DNA of 64,000 nt from Streptomyces fradiae ATCC 10745 = DSM 40063 (GCF_008704425.1 NZ_CP023696.1:2962501-3026500), one strand, 5' to 3'; shown: positions 36,554 to 46,711, counted from the stretch's first letter. Numbers and translations are program-made. Notes: a model not told the origin generated them from the letters alone.

Positions 36554-37396
36554 GTGGTGACGCGCATCGCGTACTCCCCCTGCCCGAACGACACGTTCGT
36601 CTTCCACGCGTGGGCGCACGGCCTGGTGCCGGGCGCTCCGGAGCTGGACGTCACCTTCGCCGACATCGACGTCACCAACGGCATGGCGGAGCGCGGCGAA
36701 CTGGACGTCCTCAAGGTCTCGTACGCCGTACTGCCCTGGGTCCTCGACGAGTACGCCCTCCTGCCGTGCGGCGGGGCGCTGGGGCGGGGCTGCGGCCCGC
36801 TGGTCCTGGCGCGGGAGCCGGGGCTGGACCTGTCGGGGCGGACCGTGGCGGTGCCCAGCGAGCGGTCGACGGCCTATCTGCTGTTCCGGCTGTGGGCGGC
36901 GCAGGCCGTGCCGGGCGGCGGGGTCGGCGAGGTCGTCGTGATGCCGTTCCACGAGATCATGCCGGCGGTGCGGGACGGGAAGGTCGACGCGGGCCTCGTG
37001 ATCCACGAGGCGCGGTTCACCTACCAGGACTACGGGCTGCACCGCCTCGCGGACATGGGCGAGCACTGGGAGGCCACGACCGGGCACCCCATCCCGCTGG
37101 GCGCCATCATCGCCAAGCGCTCGCTGGGCGCGCGGGCGCTGCGGGGCCTCGCGGACGCGGCGCGGGAGTCGGTGCGGCGGGCGTGGGCCTCACCGTCGGC
37201 GTCGGCCGAGTACGTGCGGGCGCACGCCCAGGAGATGGCGCCGGACGTGGCGCGGCGCCACATCGACCTGTACGTCAACGACTTCACGGAGGACCTGGGG
37301 CCCGCCGGCTACGAGGCCGTGCACGCCCTGCTGTCCCGCGCGGCCTCCCAGGGCCTGGTCCCACCGGTCCCCCCGGCCTCCCTCGCCTTCCCCTGA
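36554..37396 (+). CDS. mqnD: 1,4-dihydroxy-6-naphthoate synthase
   Basis: MqnD converts cyclic dehypoxanthine futalosine to 1,4-dihydroxy-6-naphthoate. The 280-residue protein has the periplasmic-binding-protein-like fold with YSPCPNDTFVFHAWAHG, FADIDVTNGMAERGELDVLK and VIHEARFTYQDYGL. It starts at one of two adjacent GTG codons (36554 or 36557) after GGAGTGAGGG. It completes the operon with DUF2771 and mqnB. Confidence 0.94.
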   Translation: MVTRIAYSPCPNDTFVFHAWAHGLVPGAPELDVTFADIDVTNGMAERGELDVLKVSYAVLPWVLDEYALLPCGGALGRGCGPLVLAREPGLDLSGRTVAVPSERSTAYLLFRLWAAQAVPGGGVGEVVVMPFHEIMPAVRDGKVDAGLVIHEARFTYQDYGLHRLADMGEHWEATTGHPIPLGAIIAKRSLGARALRGLADAARESVRRAWASPSASAEYVRAHAQEMAPDVARRHIDLYVNDFTEDLGPAGYEAVHALLSRAASQGLVPPVPPASLAFP

Positions 37397-37736
37397 CGCC
37401 CCCTCCCCGGACTCACCGGCCGGCACCACCGCGCGTCGGGCCCCTGCGGCACGTCGCCGTCGCCACTCCCCCACAGCGCCCCACGTAGCCGTACGGGCGG
37501 AGCCGTGCGCGTCCGACCGATGGGCCCGCGCCCGTCCGTACGGGCGGGCCCAGAAGAGGCCGAGACGGCGCGGGGCGTGCTCCCCCGCGGTCCGACCGCG
37601 CCGCCCCGCTGCCCGGCCGCGCAGCGCTCTGACCGGGGGCGGGGGGCGCACCAGTCACGGTCCCCGCCGTCGCCCAGCCCCTGCCGGGGGCGGTCGCCGG
37701 TCGGGCCCGCACGCGGTCCGGCGGCCGAGCCGCCGA

Positions 37737-37782
37737 GCGGCCCAGCGGCCCAGCGGCCCAGCGGCCCAGCGGCCCAGCGGCC
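37737..37782. repeat. 8-bp GCGGCCCA tandem repeat
   Basis: Five full copies and one partial copy of GCGGCCCA lie in the 458-nt gap between mqnD and the remnant at 37855. No gene is seen in the rest of 37397-37854. Confidence 0.85.
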
Positions 37783-37854
37783 GAGGGTGGGGCCGTCGGA
37801 GTCGGCGCCGTCAGCGGGTGGGCGGCAAGGGGTGAACGGGCGGGTGCGGGGCGC

Positions 37855-38310
37855 TCACGTGATCGTCTCCTCGCCGGCGTTGCTGAAGGCGGTCACGCGC
37901 AGCCGGGTCACCGAGGCGGGGAAGCCCTCCGGCAGGGAGATGCGCACCCGGTGCGTGCGCGACTCCCCCGCCGGGAGCGTCGCCGTCGTGAGGCGGGCCG
38001 TGTGGCCGATGGGCCGCCAGGAGCCGTCCTCCGCCAGCAGGGACACGTTCACGTCGCCGCCGGAGAGCGTGCCGCCCTCGGCGGCCACGGACAGGTTGTC
38101 CGTGGCGTCCTCCGCGTCCCCGCCGGTCGTGTTGAGGACCGTCACCGTGAGGGTCAGCGGGTCGTCGCCCGTGCGGAGCGTACGGGTGGCTCCCGCCTCG
38201 CCCAGGACGACGGTGACCGCGCGGGAACCGGCCTGCGGCCCCCCGTCCGGGCCCGAGCCCGGACCGGTCCCCCCGGTCCCGTCGGCCGTATCGCTGCCTT
38301 CACTTGGATA
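37855..38310 (-). pseudogene. 5'-truncated remnant of a secreted or domain protein
   Basis: The reading frame on the minus strand has normal coding bias from about 38310 to its stop at 37855. It encodes a Ser/Gly/Asp linker followed by a beta-sandwich-like domain (DDPLTLTVTVLNTTGGDAED, HRVRISLPEGFPASVTRLRV). No ATG or GTG is in frame in the N-terminal part; only a TTG near 38355 could start it. It probably lost its front half, leaving a C-terminal domain beside an old regulatory site. The parent family is not recognised. Confidence 0.5.
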
Positions 38311-38345
38311 GACGTGCGGCCCCCTCCGGGGTTGCAGGTCGCCCC

Positions 38346-38370
38346 GCAAGATTTTCCGGAAGTTCTTCGC
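38346..38370. promoter_or_regulatory. candidate LacI-type operator
   Basis: GCAAGA and TCTTCGC flank the perfect palindrome TTCCGGAA (38354-38361). This AT-rich dyad resembles sites ahead of carbohydrate genes in Streptomyces. It lies between the remnant and the sacsin-like gene. Assignment to a regulator is a guess. Confidence 0.3.
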
Positions 38371-38475
38371 GACCCCCGCGCACCCCTGCTGACCTGCGCG
38401 TTCATGGGGACGGCGGGGTGCGCGGTACCTTCGGCCGCAGACCGGTTTCGTACGTCGAGGAGAGCGGAGCACATC

Positions 38476-41400
38476 GTGAGCGTGAGGGCGACGGCGGCGG
38501 GCGAGGGCACCGACCCGTTCGGGACCGCGCGGTTGCGGCGCGGAGTGCTCGACGCGTGGGGCGCCGGTCCCGCGCGGTTCCGGGAGGACGCCAACGCCGA
38601 GGAGGAGCTGAGCCTCGGCGGCTACCGCGACCGGCTCGTGGTGGAGCTCGCGCAGAACGCCGCCGACGCCGCGGCCCGCGCCGGGGCGCCGGGCCGCCTC
38701 CGGCTCACCCTCCACCCCGCCGGCGCGGACGGCCCGGCGGTGCTCGCCGCCGCCAACACGGGCGCCCCGCTGGACGCGACGGGCGTCGAGTCGCTGTCCA
38801 CGCTCCGCGCCTCCGCCAAGCGGGAGGGCCACGAGGGCGCGGTCGGCCGGTTCGGGGTCGGCTTCGCCGCGGTCCTCGCCGTCACCGACGAGCCCGCGGT
38901 CATCGGTCGGCACGGCGGTGTGCGCTGGTCCCTGGCGGAGGCCCGCGACATGGCCGCCGAGGCCGCGAAGGCCAGCCCCGGCCTCGGCGACGAACTGCGC
39001 CGCCGCGACGGCCACGTGCCCCTGCTGCGCCTGCCGCTGCCCGCCGAGGGCACCCCGCCCACCGGCTACGACACGGTGGTCGTCCTCCCGCTGCGCGACG
39101 CCGCCGCCGTGGACCTGGTGGAGCGGCTGCTCGCCGGGATCGGCGACACGCTGCTGCTCACCCTGCCGGGCCTCGCCGAGATCGTCGTGGAGACCCCGGC
39201 CGGCACGCGGACCCTCACGCGCGGGCGCGACGAGGAGTACACGATCGTGGACGACTCCGCGCGCGGCACCACCCGCTGGCGGACCGTCACCCGCACCGGC
39301 GCGACCCCGCCCGAGCTGCTCAGGGACCGCCCCGTCGAGGAGCGGCTGCGCCCGCACTGGTCGGTGACCTGGGCCGTCCCCGCCGACGCGGACGGCGCGC
39401 CCGTCCGCCCGGACACCGCGCCCGTCGTGCACGCGCCGACGCCGACCGACGAGCCCCTGACCGTACCGGCGCTGCTCATCGCGTCGTTCCCGCTGGACTC
39501 CACGCGCCGCCACCCCGCGCCCGGTCCGCTCACCGACTTCGTCGTGGCCCGCGCCGCCGAGGCGTACGCCGAACTCCTCGCCGCCTGGCGTCCCGTGACG
39601 ACCGGCACCATCGACCTGGTGCCCGGACCGCTCGGCAAGGGCGTCCTGGACGGCGCGATCCGCGGCGCGGTGCTGGAGCTGCTGCCCCGCGTCCCGTTCC
39701 TCGCCCCGGCCGCCCCCTCCGAGGAGCTGGTGGCGCTGCGCCCGTTCGAGGCGGAGGTCGTCGAGGGCGCCGGCGCGGACACCGTACGGGTCCTGGCGGA
39801 GGTGCTGCCCACGCTGCTGCCCGCCGGGCTGGAGCGGCGCGCCGAGCTGCGGGCACTGGGCGTGGCACGGCTGCCGCTGGGTGACGCGATCGACCGGCTG
39901 GCGGGCACCGAGCGGGCACCCGGGTGGTGGCACCGGCTGTACGACTCGCTGGCGGGCGTCGACCCGGACCGGCTGACCGGCCTGCCGGTGCCGCTGGCCG
40001 ACAACCGGACCACCATCGGCCCCCGGCAGGTCCTGCTGCCGCTGCCCGACACCCCGGTGGACCTCGCCCGGCTCGGGCTGAAGGTCGCCCACCCCGACGC
40101 GGCGCACCCGCTCCTGGAGAAGCTGGGCGCCCTGCCGGCCACCCCGCGCGCGGTGCTGACGACCCCGCAGGTGCGGGCGGCGGTCGCGGCGTCCCTGGAC
40201 GCCGACGAGGTGTGGGACGAGAACGGGGTGGACGCCGAGGAGCTGGCGGAGATCGTCCTCGCGCTGGTGCGGGACGCGGGCCTGGAGCCGGGCGACGAGC
40301 CGTGGCTCGGCGCGCTGGCGCTGCCGGACGAGGACGGGGAGCCGGCGCCGGCCGGCGAGCTGGTGCTGCCCGGCAGCGCGTTCGCCTCCGTCATGCGGGA
40401 GGGCGAGCTGGCGCTGTGCGACGAGGAGCTGGCGGCCCGCTGGGGCGAGCGGCCGCTCGCCGCGTGCGGTGTGCTGGCCGACTTCGCGCTCGTACGGGCG
40501 AGCGACGTGGTGCTGGACCCGGACGAGCTGGAGCCCCGCGACGCCGACTACGCGGAGCCGGACGACGTGGGCCTGCTGGACGCCGTGGACGTGTGGTGCG
40601 AGGACGTGCTGGACCGGCTGCCCGAGGCCCCGGTGCCGCCGGTCGCGACGGAGGTCGTCGCCGTACGGGACCTCGACCTGGTCGACGACGACGCCTGGCC
40701 GCGCGCGCTGGCCCTGCTGTCCCGGCCGCCGCTGCGGGACGCGCTGACCCAGCCGGTGCGGGTGCTGCTGCCGGACGGTACGACCGAGACGGTCCGCCCA
40801 TACACGGCGTGGTGGCTGCGCGACCACCCGGTGCTGGACGGCCGCCGCCCGGCGGGCCTGCGCGCGGCGGGCGCCGACCCGCTACTGGAGGGCCTCTACG
40901 AGTCGGTGGACACCACGGGCTTCGACGACGCGCAGGTGCTGCGCGCCCTGGGCGTGCGGACGTCGGTGGCCGCCCTGCTGGACGAGCCGGGCGGCGCGGC
41001 GGAGCTGCTGGGCCGGCTCGCGGACCCGGACCGCGAGGTCACGGGGGCCCAGCTGCACGGGCTGTACTCGGCGCTGGCGGAGCTGGACCCGGAGCAGGTG
41101 ACGCTCCCGGAGGAGCTGCGGGCCGTCGTGGACGGCGAGGTGCGGGTGGTGGACGCGGCGGACGCGGTGGTCGCGGACGCGCCGGACCTGCTGCCGCTGG
41201 CCGGCGGGCTGCCGCTGCTGCCGGTGGCGCCGTCACGGGCGGCCGACCTGGCGGAGCTGCTCCAGGTGCGGCGGCTGGGCGAGGCCGTGGTGGCGGAGGT
41301 GTCGACGGACGGCGAGGAGCACGAGGTCCCCGCGCCGGTGCACGCGCTGCTCGGCCCGGCCACCCCGGCGACGTACGTGGAGCACGAGGAGCTGGTGGCC

Positions 41401-41583
41401 GGCGGGGTGGAGCTGGACTGGCGGATCACCCCGGACGGCACCCTGCACGCGGCGACGCTGGAGGGCGTGGCGGCGGGGCTGGCCTGGGCGGCGGGGCAGT
41501 GGCCGCGCCGGTTCGAGGTGGCGGCGCTGCTGGAGGACCCGTCGCGCACGGAGGAACTGGCCCGGGACCGCTGGTTCGACTGA
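38476..41583 (+). CDS. sacsin-like GHKL ATPase-domain protein
   Basis: The GTG at 38476 gives 1035 residues. The N-terminus carries a Hsp90-type ATP site: N-box LVVELAQNAADAAARAG, AAANTGAPLDATGVESL and the glycine motif GRFGVGFAAVLAV. This is the sacsin N-terminal ATPase-like arrangement. The remainder is acidic and leucine-rich, with no other domain recognised. Such proteins are thought to act as chaperones. Relatives appear in some defence loci, but the setting here is ordinary. Confidence 0.85.
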   Translation: MSVRATAAGEGTDPFGTARLRRGVLDAWGAGPARFREDANAEEELSLGGYRDRLVVELAQNAADAAARAGAPGRLRLTLHPAGADGPAVLAAANTGAPLDATGVESLSTLRASAKREGHEGAVGRFGVGFAAVLAVTDEPAVIGRHGGVRWSLAEARDMAAEAAKASPGLGDELRRRDGHVPLLRLPLPAEGTPPTGYDTVVVLPLRDAAAVDLVERLLAGIGDTLLLTLPGLAEIVVETPAGTRTLTRGRDEEYTIVDDSARGTTRWRTVTRTGATPPELLRDRPVEERLRPHWSVTWAVPADADGAPVRPDTAPVVHAPTPTDEPLTVPALLIASFPLDSTRRHPAPGPLTDFVVARAAEAYAELLAAWRPVTTGTIDLVPGPLGKGVLDGAIRGAVLELLPRVPFLAPAAPSEELVALRPFEAEVVEGAGADTVRVLAEVLPTLLPAGLERRAELRALGVARLPLGDAIDRLAGTERAPGWWHRLYDSLAGVDPDRLTGLPVPLADNRTTIGPRQVLLPLPDTPVDLARLGLKVAHPDAAHPLLEKLGALPATPRAVLTTPQVRAAVAASLDADEVWDENGVDAEELAEIVLALVRDAGLEPGDEPWLGALALPDEDGEPAPAGELVLPGSAFASVMREGELALCDEELAARWGERPLAACGVLADFALVRASDVVLDPDELEPRDADYAEPDDVGLLDAVDVWCEDVLDRLPEAPVPPVATEVVAVRDLDLVDDDAWPRALALLSRPPLRDALTQPVRVLLPDGTTETVRPYTAWWLRDHPVLDGRRPAGLRAAGADPLLEGLYESVDTTGFDDAQVLRALGVRTSVAALLDEPGGAAELLGRLADPDREVTGAQLHGLYSALAELDPEQVTLPEELRAVVDGEVRVVDAADAVVADAPDLLPLAGGLPLLPVAPSRAADLAELLQVRRLGEAVVAEVSTDGEEHEVPAPVHALLGPATPATYVEHEELVAGGVELDWRITPDGTLHAATLEGVAAGLAWAAGQWPRRFEVAALLEDPSRTEELARDRWFD

Positions 41584-41631
41584 GCCGGGAACGGGCGGGG
41601 AGCCGGCTCGGGCCGGAGTGCTCGGGCTCCG

Positions 41632-41757
41632 GCCGAGGCCGGCTCCAGCCGAGGCCGGGGGTCAGCCGAGGCCGGCTCCAACCGAGGCCGGGGTCAGCCG
41701 AGGCCGGCTCCAACCGAGGCCGGGGGTCAGCCGAGGCCGGCTCCAGCCGGGCCGTGC
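41632..41757. repeat. 38-40 bp direct repeats after the sacsin-like gene
   Basis: Three to four copies of a unit made of GCCGAGGCCGGCTCCA and ACCGAGGCCGGGGGTC follow one another without spacers. Contiguous, variable and GC-rich, they are not a CRISPR array. The remaining gap to 41962 is low in complexity with no gene. Confidence 0.85.
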
Positions 41758-41962
41758 GGGTACGAGGGTGCCGGCGCCGCGGAGCACCCCGGACGGTGCC
41801 GGCTGAGGGGTGCTCCCGGGCGGGGGTGGACGACCGGAGTACCCCTCAGCCCGGCCCCCGGGCCCACCCGCCCGGCCCCGGACCGTCCGGCCCGCCCGGC
41901 CCCCAGCCCGCCCGTCCGGCCCCCGGCCCCACCGGGCCCCTGGTCACCACCCTCCCCGCCCC

Positions 41963-44368
41963 TCACGCCGGAACGCGCCGCTCCACCCACCGCCACGCGA
42001 CCTCCAGCAGCGCCGCTCCCGCCACGGCGATACCGGCCGCGGCCCACGGCATCGTCGTGCCCACCAGCCGCAGCGCGAAGAACTCCTGCAGCCAGGGCAC
42101 GACGAGCACCAGCAGGAACGCCCCGCCCATCGCCGCGACCAGCACCACCCGCCACCACGTGTACGGCCGGGCGATGATCGCCAGCACCCACAGCGAGACC
42201 AGGAACAGCGTCAGGGTCGCCGCGCTGGTCTCGGCCTCGAGGGCGCCCGGCCCGCTGTAGTGGTGCCCGGCGAGCAGGTACGAGGTGAAGGTGGCCGCCG
42301 CCGCGATGAGCCCGGCCGGCAGGGCGTACCGCATGACGCGCCGCACGAAGTGCGGCTGGGCGCGCTCCTTGTTGGGGGCGAGCGCCAGGAAGAAGGCGGG
42401 CACGCCGATGGTGAGCGTGGACAGCAGGGTCAGGTGCCGGGGCAGGAACGGGTACTCGACCTGGGCGACGACGACGAGGACGGCGAGCAGCACCGAGTAG
42501 GCGGTCTTCGTCAGGAACAGCGTCGCCACGCGCGTGATGTTGCCGATGACGCGCCGCCCCTCGGCGACGACGTGCGGCAGGGTGGCGAAGCTGTTGTCGA
42601 GGAGGACGATCTGGGCGACCGCGCGGGTGGCCTCGGAGCCGGAGCCCATGCTGACGCCGATGTCGGCGTCCTTGAGGGCGAGCACGTCGTTGACCCCGTC
42701 GCCGGTCATGGCCACGGTGTGGCCGCGCGACTGGAGGGCGCCGACCATGTCGCGCTTCTGCTGCGGGGTGACCCGCCCGAAGACGACGCCCTCCTCCAGG
42801 GCGCGGGCCATCTCCTCGGGCCGCTCGGGCAGGTGCCGCGCGTCGACGGGCCGGTCGGCGCCGGGCAGGTCCAGCTTGGCGGCGACGGCGCCGACGGAGA
42901 CCGCGTTGTCGCCGGAGATGACCTTGGCGGCGACGTCCTGGTCGGCGAAGTAGGCGAGGGTGTCGGAGGCGTCGGGGCGCAGTCGCTGTTCGAGGACGAC
43001 GAGGGCGGCGGCCCGCGCCGTGCCGGGGGTCTTCGGGTCGTCCAGCTCGCCGGTGACCCGCGCGAGGAGCAGGACGCGCATGCCGCGCCGGTTGAGGGAG
43101 TCGGTCTCGGCGAGGGCGGGGTCGCCGTCGGGGAGGAGGACGTCGGGGGCGCCGAGGAGCCAGGAGCTGCTCTGCCCGTCGCCCTCGCTGAAGGTGGCGC
43201 CGCTGTACTTGCGGGCGGAGGAGAAGGGCAGGGCCTCCGTGCAGCGCCAGTCGTCGGTGTCGGGGTAGGCGTCGATGACGGCCTGGAGGGAGGCGTTGGG
43301 GCGGGGGTCGGAGTCCCCGACGGCGCCGAGGACCTTCCGTACGTACGCCTCGTCGAAACCGTCCAGGGGCCGCAGCTCGGCGACGTCCATGCCGCCCTCG
43401 GTGAGGGTGCCGGTCTTGTCCAGGCAGACCACGTCGACGCGGGCGAGCCCCTCGATGGCGGGCAGCTCCTGTACGAGGCACTGCCTGCGGCCGAGCCGGA
43501 TGACGCCGATGGCGAAGGCGACGGAGGTCAGGAGGACGAGGCCCTCGGGGATCATCGGCACGATGCCGCCGACCGTGCGGGCGACGGAGTCCTTGAGGTC
43601 GGTGTCCTTGACGACGAGCTGGCTCACGATGAGCGCGGTGGCGGTCGGGACCATCATCCAGGTGACGTACTTGAGGATGGTGGAGATGCCGGAGCGCAGC
43701 TCGGAGTGGACGAGGGTGAAGCGGGACGCCTCCTCGGCGAGCTGGGCGGCGTAGGCCTCGCGGCCGACTTTGGTGGCGGTGAAGGCGCCGCCGCCGGCGA
43801 CGACGAAGCTGCCGGACATGACGGGGTCGCCGGGCTTCTTCAGCACGGGGTCGGCCTCGCCGGTGAGCAGCGACTCGTCGACCTCCAGGCTGTCGGACTC
43901 CGCGACGGCGCCGTCGACCACGACCTTGTCACCGGGCCCCAGCTCCACGAGGTCGCCGAGGACGATCTCGGAGACGGACACCTCGACGGGCGCGCCGTCC
44001 CGGCGGACGGTCGGTTTCGCCTCGCCGATGACGGCGAGGGAGTCGAGGGTCCTCTTGGCGCGCAGCTCCTGCACGATGCCGATGCCGGTGTTGGCGACGA
44101 TGACGAAGCCGAAGAGGCTGTCCTGAATGGGCGCGACGACCAGCATGACCGCCCAGAGCAGGCCGATGATGGCGTTGAAGCGGGTGAGGACGTTGCCCCG
44201 GACGATGTCGAGCACGGACCGGGAGGACCGTACGGGGACGTCGTTGACCTCGCCCCGCCGGACCCGCGCCGCCACCTCGGCGGCGGTCAGCCCGTCCGGC
44301 CGGTACGGCACGTCCGCGCCCCCGGCGGCTCCCACGATGGCGTCCTCGGTCCCGGCCCGCTGCGTCAT
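41963..44368 (-). CDS. P-type ATPase, CtpE-like cation pump
   Basis: The 801-residue protein has an A-domain LTGEADPV, membrane motif MIPEGL, phosphorylation site CLDKTGTLTEGG, TGDGVNDVLALKDADIG and about ten helices. It lacks heavy-metal domains and the CPC motif. Sequence layout fits the actinobacterial CtpE group, for which calcium transport has been reported. The ion here is inferred. The start is the ATG at 44368. Confidence 0.87.
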   Translation of the reverse strand: MTQRAGTEDAIVGAAGGADVPYRPDGLTAAEVAARVRRGEVNDVPVRSSRSVLDIVRGNVLTRFNAIIGLLWAVMLVVAPIQDSLFGFVIVANTGIGIVQELRAKRTLDSLAVIGEAKPTVRRDGAPVEVSVSEIVLGDLVELGPGDKVVVDGAVAESDSLEVDESLLTGEADPVLKKPGDPVMSGSFVVAGGGAFTATKVGREAYAAQLAEEASRFTLVHSELRSGISTILKYVTWMMVPTATALIVSQLVVKDTDLKDSVARTVGGIVPMIPEGLVLLTSVAFAIGVIRLGRRQCLVQELPAIEGLARVDVVCLDKTGTLTEGGMDVAELRPLDGFDEAYVRKVLGAVGDSDPRPNASLQAVIDAYPDTDDWRCTEALPFSSARKYSGATFSEGDGQSSSWLLGAPDVLLPDGDPALAETDSLNRRGMRVLLLARVTGELDDPKTPGTARAAALVVLEQRLRPDASDTLAYFADQDVAAKVISGDNAVSVGAVAAKLDLPGADRPVDARHLPERPEEMARALEEGVVFGRVTPQQKRDMVGALQSRGHTVAMTGDGVNDVLALKDADIGVSMGSGSEATRAVAQIVLLDNSFATLPHVVAEGRRVIGNITRVATLFLTKTAYSVLLAVLVVVAQVEYPFLPRHLTLLSTLTIGVPAFFLALAPNKERAQPHFVRRVMRYALPAGLIAAAATFTSYLLAGHHYSGPGALEAETSAATLTLFLVSLWVLAIIARPYTWWRVVLVAAMGGAFLLVLVVPWLQEFFALRLVGTTMPWAAAGIAVAGAALLEVAWRWVERRVPA

Positions 44369-44680
44369 GTGTCCGACGGTACGGCCGGAGCACGGCGGCC
44401 ACCCGCGAAACGGGCGCGGGATCCGACCCTGGTAGGACGAGAACCCTCCCGGGGCACTACACGCGCCGCCCCCGCCGCTCCCGTCCGGAGGACCGCACCG
44501 GCCGGGGCGCCCCGAGGCACCCGGCCCGCATGACCCGCCCCGCGGCCCGCCCGGCCCGCCCCGTCACTCCGGCCCGCCCCGTCACTCCGGCCCGACGGAC
44601 CACCGGCTCCACCGGACCACCCGGCCCGACCGGACCACCCGGACCATCGGACCACCCGGCCCGACCGGTCCTCCGCCGGG

Positions 44681-45049
44681 TCAGGGCGCGGCGGGGCCGG
44701 CGGGCGCGGCGGGTGCGGTCCCCGCGGGGGCTCCGGGCCCCGCCGGGCCGCCGCCGGAGCCGCCCCCGCCGCCCGGTGCGCCGGGAGTGCCCGGCCCGCC
44801 CGGCCCGGAGGCCGCGCGCCGGAGCGCGGCGTCCCGCCGGCGGACGTACCAGATGCCGATGAGGCCCAGGCCCGCGCCCGCGAGGCAGGTCCACACCCAC
44901 CAGTCGAGGTCGCGGTCGGCGAACCAGCCGTAGAAGGGGACCTGCACCAGGAAGAGGACGAACCACAGGATCGTGCCGCCGGTGATGGTGGCGACGACCG
45001 GCCCCTCCAGGGGCTCGGGCGCCTCGTGCGAAGGGGTCCACTTGGCCAT
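44681..45049 (-). CDS. DUF2530 membrane protein
   Basis: The 122-residue product starts MAKWTPSHEAPEPLEGPVVA and has two helices (ITGGTILWFVLFLVQVPFY, WWVWTCLAGAGLGLIGIWYV) separated by a short loop, the DUF2530 plan. The C-terminal 45 residues are Gly/Pro/Ala-rich. The ATG at 45049 is preferred over an upstream codon at 45106. The gap 44369-44680 before it holds Pro-codon-rich repeats but no gene. Confidence 0.85.
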   Translation of the reverse strand: MAKWTPSHEAPEPLEGPVVATITGGTILWFVLFLVQVPFYGWFADRDLDWWVWTCLAGAGLGLIGIWYVRRRDAALRRAASGPGGPGTPGAPGGGGGSGGGPAGPGAPAGTAPAAPAGPAAP

Positions 45050-45216
45050 GTCCACATGGTAAGCGGCGGACCGTTCTACGCGCGGAGATAGCGATCTTCC
45101 AGTCATATGTTCATACTGAAACCGTTTGCCGTAGCCCGGCTATTCTCGTACGAACACACAATGAGCCGCCGCCGACCGGCTGACGGCCCCACCATCCCCG
45201 CATCACGAGGTTCCGC

Positions 45217-46665
45217 ATGCCCTCCTCGGTCACCGCTCCCCCGGCTGCGCCCGGGCAGCAGCCGACCGGCTCCAGCAGCCCGCTGGACCGGTTCTTCAAG
45301 ATCTCGGAGCGTGGCTCCACCATCGGCCGGGAGGTACGCGGCGGCTTCGCGACCTTCTTCGCGATGGCCTACATCATCGTGCTGAACCCGATCATCCTCG
45401 GCAGCGCCAAGGACATGTACGGGCACCAGCTGGACAGCGGCGAGCTGGTCACGGCGACCGTGCTGAGCGCGGCCTTCACGACGCTCCTCATGGGCGTGAT
45501 CGGCAACGTCCCGATCGCCCTCGCCGCCGGCCTCGGCGTCAACACGGTCGTCGCCCTCCAGCTGGCGCCGCGCATGGCGTGGGCGGACGCGATGGGCATG
45601 GTCGTCATCGCCGGCCTCATCGTGATGCTCCTCGTCGCGACCGGCCTGCGGGAGCGCGTGATGAGCGCCGTCCCGGTGGGCCTGCGCAAGGGCATCGCCA
45701 TCGGCATCGGCCTGTTCATCATGCTGATCGGCCTGGTGGACGCCGGCTTCGTCTCGCGCATCCCGGACATCGCCCGCACCACCGTCCCGCTCCAGCTCGG
45801 CGCGGACGGCCACCTCGGCGGCTGGCCCGTCCTGATCTTCGCGGTCGGCACGCTGCTCACCCTGGCGCTGATCATCCGCAGGGTGCCGGGGGCCATCCTC
45901 ATCTCGATCGTCGCCATGACGGTCGCCGCGATGGTCGTGAACGCGGTCGCCGAGGTCCCGTCCTGGGGCCTGACCACGCCCACCTGGCCGGGCAACCCGG
46001 TCGCCACCCCGGACTTCGGCCTGCTCGGGCAGGTCAGCCTGCTCGGCGGCTTCGAGAAGGTGGGGCTGCTCACCGGCTCGCTGTTCGTCTTCACCGTCCT
46101 GCTGTCCTGCTTCTTCGACGCCATGGGCACGATCCTCGGCGTCGGCGACGAGGCGAAGCTGATGGACGAGAAGGGCGAGTTCCCCGGCATCAACAAGGTC
46201 CTCCTCGTGGACGGCCTCGCCGTCGCCACGGGCGGCCTCACCTCGTCGTCCGCCACCACCTGCTACGTCGAGTCCACCGCGGGCGTCGGCGAGGGCGCCC
46301 GTACGGGCCTCGCCTCCGTCGTCACGGGCGGCCTGTTCGGCGTGGCGCTCTTCTTCACGCCGCTCGCCACGATGGTCCCGTCGCAGGCGGCGACGCCCGC
46401 GCTGATCGCGGTCGGCTTCCTCATCCTCGCCGGGTCGATCAAGGACATCGACTGGAGCGACTTCACCATCGCCGTCCCGGCGTTCCTGGCGATGACGATG
46501 ATGCCGTTCACGTACTCGATCACCAACGGCATCGGCATCGGCTTCATCTCGTTCAGCGTCCTGCGCCTCGCCGCGGGCCGCGGACGCGAGGTCCCGCCCG
46601 CGATGTACGCGGTGTCGGCGGTGTTCGTCTTCTACTACGCCATGCCGGCCCTGGGCCTCACATAG
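45217..46665 (+). CDS. NCS2/AzgA-type purine permease
   Basis: The 482-residue protein has 12-14 membrane helices and the family signatures GREVRGGFATFFAMAYIIVL, VNTVVALQL and FFDAMGTILGVGDEAKLMD. AzgA-type members import adenine, guanine or hypoxanthine with protons. The exact purine is not decided. It is divergent from the DUF2530 gene and ends before a strong terminator. Confidence 0.9.
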   Translation: MPSSVTAPPAAPGQQPTGSSSPLDRFFKISERGSTIGREVRGGFATFFAMAYIIVLNPIILGSAKDMYGHQLDSGELVTATVLSAAFTTLLMGVIGNVPIALAAGLGVNTVVALQLAPRMAWADAMGMVVIAGLIVMLLVATGLRERVMSAVPVGLRKGIAIGIGLFIMLIGLVDAGFVSRIPDIARTTVPLQLGADGHLGGWPVLIFAVGTLLTLALIIRRVPGAILISIVAMTVAAMVVNAVAEVPSWGLTTPTWPGNPVATPDFGLLGQVSLLGGFEKVGLLTGSLFVFTVLLSCFFDAMGTILGVGDEAKLMDEKGEFPGINKVLLVDGLAVATGGLTSSSATTCYVESTAGVGEGARTGLASVVTGGLFGVALFFTPLATMVPSQAATPALIAVGFLILAGSIKDIDWSDFTIAVPAFLAMTMMPFTYSITNGIGIGFISFSVLRLAAGRGREVPPAMYAVSAVFVFYYAMPALGLT

Positions 46666-46711
46666 CGGCCCCGGCGCCGCGGCCCGGACGCCGGACGGCC
46701 CGGCCCACCAA

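Noticed and set aside
37855..40827. A 990-codon minus-strand frame that includes the remnant at 37855-38310.
   Set aside because: Beyond about 38310 it is antisense to the sacsin-like gene and has shadow composition. Only the end portion shows real coding bias.
41632..41757. A repeat array that could be mistaken for CRISPR.
   Set aside because: Units are contiguous with no unique spacers, and no cas genes are present.
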